DNA from: WQXF01 sp031553615
GTDB taxonomy: Bacteria; Bacillota; Clostridia; Christensenellales; Aristaeellaceae
Assembly: GCA_031553615.1 (NCBI GenBank)
Contig: JAVBLJ010000005.1
Coordinates: 91,353 to 155,352 of the forward strand
Reading direction: 5' to 3'
DNA length: 64,000 bases
Of this stretch, positions 59,807 to 64,000 are shown in pieces. Position numbers and translations under genes: made by a program. Below the pieces are notes generated by a model. The model searched no databases. It was not told the origin of the DNA and saw only the letters and a list, made by a program, of their open reading frames with translations. The first letter of the stretch is position 1. Every line of letters begins with the position of its first letter.

Positions 59807-59888
59807 CAGAAACACCCCTTTTCTTTGGTATGACTGCATTATAGCACACCCAGGGAACAGATTCCAGAGCGGATGCTGCACAAAGGTA

Positions 59889-59924
59889 GCATAAGAAAGC
59901 CCTCCATTGCTGGAGGGCGGGGCG
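59889..59924 (-). terminator. Repeated hairpin element, copy 2
   Basis: Identical over 36 bp to copy 1. It stands 22 bases after the stop of the zinc-ribbon membrane protein gene and just before the promoter of the next cargo gene on the minus strand. Confidence 0.85.
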
Positions 59925-59945
59925 CGCGGACGCACTTACGAGCGG

Positions 59946-60341
59946 TTAGCCGAGAGCAATGCCGCTCAGAATCGCCCACAAAATACCCGACAATACGATC
60001 GATACGACACCGGCAATGATACACGACTTTCCTTCGGCCTCGCGATCCTTCGAGATCAAAATGAAGCCAAGAATGAAGCCAACAAGCGGGATCAACAGAG
60101 ATACCGCCGGATAGGCGCAGCCAGACGAGGATGACCCAGATCGCTGTGCATAGGATGGATCGTAAACAGACAGGGTTGTGTGGCACGTCTCGCAAGTGGT
60201 CGCGGAACTGCTGTACGTCGCTTTGCACTTTGGGCACACCTTGCGATAACTAGCCTCGGCCTTGCCGATGCCTCCGCCGCACTTGACACAAGTCGTACGA
60301 GAGTCGCCGTTGAGCTCGCCACAGGCAGCGCATGTTTTCAC
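59946..60341 (-). CDS. Zinc-ribbon membrane protein
   Basis: A 131-residue protein starting at GTG with GGCGGAGG before it. Residues 3-45 form paired zinc ribbons (TCAACGELN, TCVKCGGG, VCPKCKATY, TCETCHTTL), followed by a Ser/Gly linker. Two membrane helices (YPAVSLLIPLVGFILGFILI and IIAGVVSIVLSGILWAILSG) form the C-terminal part. This zinc-ribbon plus DUF4190-like layout is common in Firmicutes, with unknown function. It has its own duplicated-type promoter and a hairpin terminator. Confidence 0.82.
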   Translation of the reverse strand: MKTCAACGELNGDSRTTCVKCGGGIGKAEASYRKVCPKCKATYSSSATTCETCHTTLSVYDPSYAQRSGSSSSGCAYPAVSLLIPLVGFILGFILISKDREAEGKSCIIAGVVSIVLSGILWAILSGIALG

Positions 60342-60370
60342 AAAAACCACCTCCGCCAAATTATGACAAC

Positions 60371-60400
60371 ATATTACCACGAGCAGCGGAGAACGGACAA
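60371..60400 (-). promoter_or_regulatory. Duplicated cargo promoter, copy A
   Basis: On the minus strand TTGTCC and TAATAT are 18 bases apart. The region around the -35 (CCTGTTCGCTTGTCCGTTCT) is identical to copy B at 62980-63009, and GTGGTA before the -10 is shared. Confidence 0.65.
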
Positions 60401-60410
60401 GCGAACAGGA

Positions 60411-60436
60411 AAAGCCCTCCATTACTGGAGGGCGGG
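60411..60436 (-). terminator. Repeated hairpin element, copy 3
   Basis: GCCCTCCA and TGGAGGGC pair around ttac, with TTTTCC following on the minus strand. On the plus strand the purine-rich GGGCGGGGGAG after the stem serves as Shine-Dalgarno for the next small ORF. Confidence 0.75.
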
Positions 60437-60447
60437 GGAGAAAAACA

Positions 60448-60597
60448 ATGCAAATCGATGAACGATTACGGGAAATCGTCGAATCGCTCCAGGAAGAGCT
60501 TGCAAAAAGCAAGTGGTCATGCGCCGTAATAATGCGAGATACGATGATCCTCATCCCTCGAGAGGAAATCAACCAACTTTCGCCCCAAAAGGGCTGA
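60448..60597 (+). CDS. Small 49-residue protein
   Basis: Encodes MQIDERLREIVESLQEELAK, then a short hydrophobic strand region CAVIMRDTMILIPREEI and a hydrophilic end. GGGGGAG precedes the ATG within the hairpin element. No family is recognised; the size and shape suit a phage early protein or a small antitoxin-like protein. Coding status rests on the good ribosome-binding site only. Confidence 0.5.
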   Translation: MQIDERLREIVESLQEELAKSKWSCAVIMRDTMILIPREEINQLSPQKG

Positions 60598-60659
60598 TCA
60601 ATTACCACATTCTAACACCGACTGACTACCAAGATCAAGAAGGGAAAGGAGCGAGAAAC

Positions 60660-60836
60660 ATGATTAACAAGGGCAAACGCTTGATCACCTCGGTTATGTC
60701 AACGCTGCTTTCAAAAGCAAACGATCAAGCGATGGCTAAGGCAGATTCGATGAAAATCCAAAAGCTTAGCGATCGCTCGGAACAATCGCGAGCTAGCCGA
60801 CGAATTAAGGATGCTCGTGAGAGGCTTCATCGATAA
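60660..60836 (+). CDS. Small basic 58-residue protein
   Basis: Encodes a helical, basic peptide beginning MINKGKRLITSVMSTLLSKA and ending ASRRIKDARERLHR. AAAGGAG lies eleven bases before the ATG. No family is recognised. It follows the 49-residue ORF by 62 bases and may share its transcript. Confidence 0.5.
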   Translation: MINKGKRLITSVMSTLLSKANDQAMAKADSMKIQKLSDRSEQSRASRRIKDARERLHR

Positions 60837-60889
60837 ACACTGCAACTGTTTCTATGATCGGCGCTGGAGAGGATGACCCGCCCGACAGA

Positions 60890-61558
60890 CTAATCGGCGC
60901 GCTCGTTTCTCAAGGGAACTTTCTCGGCGAATGCGGCCCCGCAGTTCCAGCAGACATTTCGGCTGCTGTCTTGCACTTCACCGCATGCAGAACAGGACCA
61001 GTTGCCCGGCATCGTTTCTTCTAAGCGAGCGCGGGCAGGAGGATTCGCGGCATCATGTGAATCATCTACCGCAGCGCTATAGGAATCGCACCCACATGAC
61101 GGACAAGCATAACGTTGGTCGGCAAATGCTCCAGTAACGCGCTTCCCGCAGGAGGTGCATGCGTGCGTGTACTCGGTAGCATCCGGAATGGGGGCGGGCG
61201 TGGAGTTTGCAAGCGGTGCATAAGCGCGAATAGTCGGCTTTGCGGAGGGCTGCTCGATCGGCTTCTGGAAGCGATAGCTGATGAGCGTGTGGAAGCCTTC
61301 CATTTCGCCGAACAGGCCCTGATTCATTATGGAGTTGAACTTCACATCAAGTATTTCGAATCCATCGTTTTGCATTGAGGCCAAGATTCCGTCAACCTGG
61401 TTGGTGTACTTGGTTTCACAGCCGAAGTGCTGATTTATCCACTTGCTAAAGCTGTTTACCATGACGACATGAAAGCGGCCGTCACGAACAAGGTATTTCT
61501 GCACAGTCGCGTATACGTCCTCGGCGGACACTTGCTGCATGTGATCAAAAAGGGCCAT
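60890..61558 (-). CDS. Zinc-ribbon protein of unknown function
   Basis: A 222-residue soluble protein. The N-terminal domain (about 1-100: VYATVQKYLVRDGRFHVVMV, DGFEILDVKFNSIMNQGLFG) is mixed alpha/beta and not recognised. Two zinc ribbons follow (ACTSCGKRV with ACPSCGCDS, and SCSACGEVQ with CWNCGAAFA). It lies just 12 bases downstream of the secreted peptidoglycan-binding gene and is probably cotranscribed with it. Confidence 0.78.
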   Translation of the reverse strand: MALFDHMQQVSAEDVYATVQKYLVRDGRFHVVMVNSFSKWINQHFGCETKYTNQVDGILASMQNDGFEILDVKFNSIMNQGLFGEMEGFHTLISYRFQKPIEQPSAKPTIRAYAPLANSTPAPIPDATEYTHACTSCGKRVTGAFADQRYACPSCGCDSYSAAVDDSHDAANPPARARLEETMPGNWSCSACGEVQDSSRNVCWNCGAAFAEKVPLRNERAD

Positions 61559-61570
61559 TTGAGCATCCTC

Positions 61571-62077
61571 CTACCTTCCGTAACACCTTTTGCATGGCGT
61601 AAAGCCCAGACGTTCCGCTTCCTCAACCGAGACGTTTTCAGGATCAATCATCTTCGAGCAAGTGGATGTTTTGTGGTATTTCGTGCCGCCGTTGGTTGGA
61701 ATCCACACATCGGTCGCCTTGCCTCGGGTGACGGGCTCCGCTTGAGGATCGGGCGCAAGGGCCGCATAGCCCTTAAAGAGCAAAATCTGCATTCCATCGC
61801 TAGCGATCCCGTCAACAGGAAAACCGTTGGTTTCCTGAAAGAGCATAACCGCATCTTCCGTATCGACATCGAAAATGCCCAACGCCTTTTCGGCATCGAG
61901 GTACCCAAGCTCGACGAGCGCATCCTGCATGCACCGCACGTCATCCCCTTCGGATTCAAGCGCAAGCGTAGCATACAGAGAAGGAGAGGAGGTGGGCGCT
62001 GGGCGCGCGGCGTGCGCGACAGGTACGCTTGAGAGCAGAAGAATACCAATGCAAAGCAATGCAGCAATTTTTCTCAT
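61571..62077 (-). CDS. Secreted peptidoglycan-binding protein with Ada-like end
   Basis: A 168-residue exported protein. Signal peptide MRKIAALLCIGILLLSSVPV is cut near AHA. One PG_binding_1 unit follows (DVRCMQDALVELGYLDAEKA with DGIASDGM). The C-terminus KYHKTSTCSKMIDPENVSVE, ending RLGFTPCKRCYG, is the H..C...C..C metal-site motif seen at the ends of many secreted Gram-positive proteins. GGAG lies before the ATG. A TATACT on the minus strand near 62156 may be its promoter. As element cargo it could modify the host surface. Confidence 0.83.
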   Translation of the reverse strand: MRKIAALLCIGILLLSSVPVAHAARPAPTSSPSLYATLALESEGDDVRCMQDALVELGYLDAEKALGIFDVDTEDAVMLFQETNGFPVDGIASDGMQILLFKGYAALAPDPQAEPVTRGKATDVWIPTNGGTKYHKTSTCSKMIDPENVSVEEAERLGFTPCKRCYGR

Positions 62078-62190
62078 GGTGGCACTCCTTCTTTTGTAAA
62101 TTCGAATTTCACGACTAAGCGACAACCCGAAACACGCCAAGGAGATATGGGAAAGTATACCATGCTGCGCACCAAAAAGGAAGCTGCATG

Positions 62191-62216
62191 AAAAAGCCCT
62201 CCGTTGCGGGAGGGAG
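62191..62216 (-). terminator. Repeated hairpin element, copy 4 (diverged)
   Basis: CCCTCC and GGAGGG pair around gttgcg, followed on the minus strand by TTTTTC. The layout matches copies 1-3 with a few changes. On the plus strand GAGAGGAG after the stem lies before a small zinc-ribbon ORF. Confidence 0.65.
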
Positions 62217-62235
62217 AGGAGAAAGGAAGGGCTGC

Positions 62236-62436
62236 ATGACATGTCCGAAGTGTGGAACAGAGAATAAGGTGGATGCAAATTTTTGCAGGCAGTGCGGAGC
62301 AAAGTTACAAAGCATATGCCCTAAATGCTGGCATCAAGACGATACGCCTTTTAAATGCGGGATGGAAAATGCCCGGACATGCTGGAGGCGTACCGCTCAA
62401 AAATATGAAGCCGCTAGAGGCCAATTTCCTTCTTGA
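62236..62436 (+). CDS. Small zinc-ribbon protein
   Basis: A 66-residue ORF: MTCPKCGTENKVDANFCRQC then GAKLQSICPKCWHQDD. It has three CxxC pairs of the double zinc-ribbon type. GAAAGGAAGG precedes the ATG. Its last 23 bases overlap the end of the convergent DUF2321 gene. The C-terminal third looks unlike the family, so the frame may be truncated or degraded. Confidence 0.55.
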   Translation: MTCPKCGTENKVDANFCRQCGAKLQSICPKCWHQDDTPFKCGMENARTCWRRTAQKYEAARGQFPS

Positions 62437-62893
62437 TAACTTCCGAAGAAACAGATACAAGGATTTTTATCAAGGCATCGCCTGCGGTACGGCCAGCTGC
62501 CGCTACAAATTTTTTCAACCGTGTTTGCGCAAGAGGCGTGGCTGGGGTTTCGCTGATGAGGTCGGGCAATAGCTCTATAAGCCCATCCTGAGTGGCGGCA
62601 TCAACATCTGAGGAATCTTTGATGAGTTCCGAGGCGCGTTGTATGGACTTGGATGTCCATGGGTAGGGCGCGCCACACTCGTGGCAGTGAAGAGGCAGGT
62701 CATAATCGCACCAGCCGATAATGCCGGGAACGTAGAAACTACCACGGAGCATGGCGTTGCACGAAGGACAAGCCTCAATCGTCGAAGCACCGCACTTTGA
62801 ACAGCATGGCGCGCGAAGTTCGGGAGATGTATCGGCAGACATTGTAATCAGATGGCCATTATTACATATCTGTGCGCGCCGGTATTGCCCCAT
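62414..62893 (-). CDS. DUF2321 family protein
   Basis: A 159-residue protein. The N-terminal part matches DUF2321: ICNNGHLITMSADTSPELRA, CCSKCGASTIEACPSCNAML, SFYVPGIIGWCDYDLPLHCH and ECGAPYPWT, with three zinc-binding CxxC pairs. The remaining helical part is variable. Function unknown. A run of seven G residues precedes the ATG. It is driven by the second copy of the duplicated cargo promoter. Confidence 0.85.
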   Translation of the reverse strand: MGQYRRAQICNNGHLITMSADTSPELRAPCCSKCGASTIEACPSCNAMLRGSFYVPGIIGWCDYDLPLHCHECGAPYPWTSKSIQRASELIKDSSDVDAATQDGLIELLPDLISETPATPLAQTRLKKFVAAAGRTAGDALIKILVSVSSEVIKKEIGL

Positions 62894-62979
62894 AGGTCAA
62901 GCCCCCCCCTCTCCATACTTGGCTGCGCAGAAAAAACCACATGCTTCACCTTCCACTTTACAAGCGCCTGACACCCCAG

Positions 62980-63009
62980 ATGATACCACCAACAGATAAG
63001 AACGGACAA
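62980..63009 (-). promoter_or_regulatory. Duplicated cargo promoter, copy B
   Basis: On the minus strand TTGTCC and TATCAT are 18 bases apart. The 20 bases around the -35 are identical to copy A (60371-60400) and the spacer length is the same. A partial third copy of the -35 region (ACGGACAAGC on the plus strand) lies near 63305 without a -10. Confidence 0.65.
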
Positions 63010-63068
63010 GCGAACAGGCAACTCGGACAACCCAGCCCGCATACAGATCAAGAGAGGAGGTGGCGCAC

Positions 63069-63263
63069 ATGGCCATAGTACGTGTCGATACATTCGGAGG
63101 CGCGACCGTGACGCTGCGCGATGATGATTGCCAATGCAGCCCGGAAGAGATGGCCAAGCGCCGCCGGGAGCTTGATCGGTTTATCGCGGAGCTCCTGCAG
63201 CAGCCCGCCGTGCGGGAAAACCTGCGCCGCATCAACCGGGAGCGCTACGGGATAGAAGGGTAG
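63069..63263 (+). CDS. Small phage-type protein
   Basis: A 64-residue protein, MAIVRVDTFGGATVTLRDDD, followed by CQCSPEEMAKRRRELDRFIA and a basic helical end. No family recognised. GAGGAGG lies 8-9 bases before the ATG. It begins the rightward gene run toward ssb. Confidence 0.65.
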   Translation: MAIVRVDTFGGATVTLRDDDCQCSPEEMAKRRRELDRFIAELLQQPAVRENLRRINRERYGIEG

Positions 63264-63333
63264 CGCACAGCGCGCCGAGGGGCGCGCATCCCTTGTCAAA
63301 CAAGACGGACAAGCAGTTATAGGAGGTACCCCC

Positions 63334-63489
63334 ATGCAACCAGAATACGCCAAGATCAGCCGCCGGGAGTGGCGGTGCCTGTACCGCCGGATGCGGGTCA
63401 TGCAGATATCGATCGTCGTGCTGGCGCTGACCGTGTGCGGGCTCGTCGGGGTAACCGTGCCGATGGTCCAGTCGCTGTTGGGGTGGTGA
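63334..63489 (+). CDS. Small single-helix membrane protein
   Basis: A 51-residue protein with a basic N-terminus (EYAKISRREWRCLYRRMRVM) and one membrane helix (QISIVVLALTVCGLVGVTVP). AGGAGG precedes the ATG. It lies four bases before ssb and is cotranscribed. No family recognised. Confidence 0.65.
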   Translation: MQPEYAKISRREWRCLYRRMRVMQISIVVLALTVCGLVGVTVPMVQSLLGW

Positions 63490-63493
63490 GCCC

Positions 63494-63910
63494 ATGAACA
63501 ATGTAACCCTGATCGGCAACCTGACCCGCGACCCGGACTTGAAGCACACCGCGAACCACACGGCGGTGGTTAACTTTACGGTCGCGGTGAGGCGCAGGTA
63601 CAAGGATGAGAGCGGCAACCAGCCGACGGACTTTTTCCGGGTGACCGCCTGGCGGCGCCTGGCGGAGATCTGCGCGAACTACTTGTGCAAGGGCAGCAAG
63701 GTGGCGGTATCCGGCGAGCTGCAGATGCGGCAGTACGTGGACAAGGATGGCAAGAAGCAGACCACCTACGAGATCGTGGCCGACGATGTGGAATTCCGGC
63801 CCAGCGCCGCGCAACGCGCCGCCGGAGGGGAACAAGCCCCGGCCCCGCCCGGCCTGGAGGAGCGGCCGATCCACTACGATCCCATCGACGATGAGGACAT
63901 GCCTTTTTAG
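63494..63910 (+). CDS. ssb: Single-stranded DNA-binding protein
   Basis: A 138-residue SSB with the OB fold: MNNVTLIGNLTRDPDLKHTA, VNFTVAVRRRYKDESG, DFFRVTAWRRLAEICANYLC and KVAVSGELQMRQYVDKDGKK. The acidic C-terminal tip DDEDMPF is the docking peptide for repair and replication partners. Its position among small element genes marks it as the element's own copy for its DNA replication. Confidence 0.94.
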   Translation: MNNVTLIGNLTRDPDLKHTANHTAVVNFTVAVRRRYKDESGNQPTDFFRVTAWRRLAEICANYLCKGSKVAVSGELQMRQYVDKDGKKQTTYEIVADDVEFRPSAAQRAAGGEQAPAPPGLEERPIHYDPIDDEDMPF

Positions 63911-63922
63911 GGAGTGAGAGAG

Positions 63923-64000
63923 ATGTACCAAGGCAAGGAGTGCGCCCACTGCGGCGCGCGGCTGGATCCGGGCGAGCGGTGCGATTGCGACGCCCGGGAA
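63923..64000 (+). CDS. Partial zinc-finger protein, cut by window end
   Basis: The first 26 codons encode MYQGKECAHCGARLDPGERC then DCDARE, with a CxxC and a CxC. GGAGTGAGAG precedes the ATG, 12 bases after ssb. The reading frame is open at the window edge, so the total length is unknown. Confidence 0.6.
   Translation, partial: MYQGKECAHCGARLDPGERCDCDARE

Noticed and set aside
62252..62572. A 106-codon plus-strand frame overlapping the small zinc-ribbon ORF and DUF2321
   Set aside because: It lacks a ribosome-binding site, and its frame is explained by the overlapping zinc-ribbon and DUF2321 coding sequences.
1..64000. tRNA or rRNA genes
   Set aside because: I saw no cloverleaf-type sequence with a GTTCGAATC-like arm and no rRNA signature anywhere in the window.

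Overview
The window looks like the chromosome of a GC-rich, spore-forming, Gram-positive anaerobe of the Clostridia type. Supporting evidence: the rpsM-rpsK-rpsD-rpoA-rplQ-ecfA1-ecfA2-ecfT-truA order, spoIIID next to an mreB-family gene, a CotH spore-coat kinase, the Prp protease with an N-terminally extended L27, a SAM-I riboswitch before metK, and Gram-positive sigma-A promoters. I cannot name the species from the sequence alone.

Layout. 1-8.1 kb: ribosomal/RNA polymerase operon end, ECF transporter module, truA, spoIIID and an MreB/Mbl-type gene. 8.2-9.3 kb: an unrecognised membrane protein. 9.6-17.5 kb (minus strand): a lipoprotein with six peptidoglycan-binding repeats, a HAD nucleotidase, a small zinc-ribbon gene preceded by a structured noncoding RNA (probable raiA motif), comFC, recD2, and metK under a SAM riboswitch. 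17.8-28.1 kb: LTA-synthase-like sulfatase, an unusual 785-aa solute-binding protein, nagA, a ROK-like gene and a hybrid histidine kinase. 28.3-32.4 kb: adenosine deaminase, rplU-prp-rpmA, DUF554 and MFS membrane proteins. 32.5-37.2 kb (minus): an operon CotH kinase, DUF4956, VTC polyphosphate-polymerase-like protein. 37.5-42.3 kb: a patatin-like protein without its catalytic residues, a secreted caspase-fold protease and a DUF5107/TPR protein. 42.4-48.3 kb (minus): an Lpl/Ytc-type sugar ABC importer lacking its own ATPase, plus a membrane-bound AraC-type regulator. 48.7-54.3 kb: an ECF sigma factor, an overlapping anti-sigma-like SH3 protein, a second SH3 protein and two large secreted WG-repeat proteins. 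The sigma operon and the second SH3 gene share a nearly identical ECF-type promoter. 54.4 kb: a cysteine-rich, possibly spore-associated protein.

From about 55.1 kb to the end lies an integrated element (prophage or similar): serine integrase, XRE repressor facing an early gene across a perfectly symmetric divergent promoter/operator, then a run of small genes leading to ssb. Between repressor and ssb sit five minus-strand cargo genes (secreted, membrane or zinc-ribbon proteins). They are punctuated by four copies of a near-identical terminator hairpin, and two of them share a duplicated promoter, so they resemble independently expressed moron cassettes.

The observations most worth following up are the probable raiA-type RNA, the moron cassette array with repeated hairpins, the symmetric lysogeny-type switch, the ECF regulon, and a family of short degenerate tandem repeats (10-17 bp units) that keeps appearing in intergenic and leader regions.
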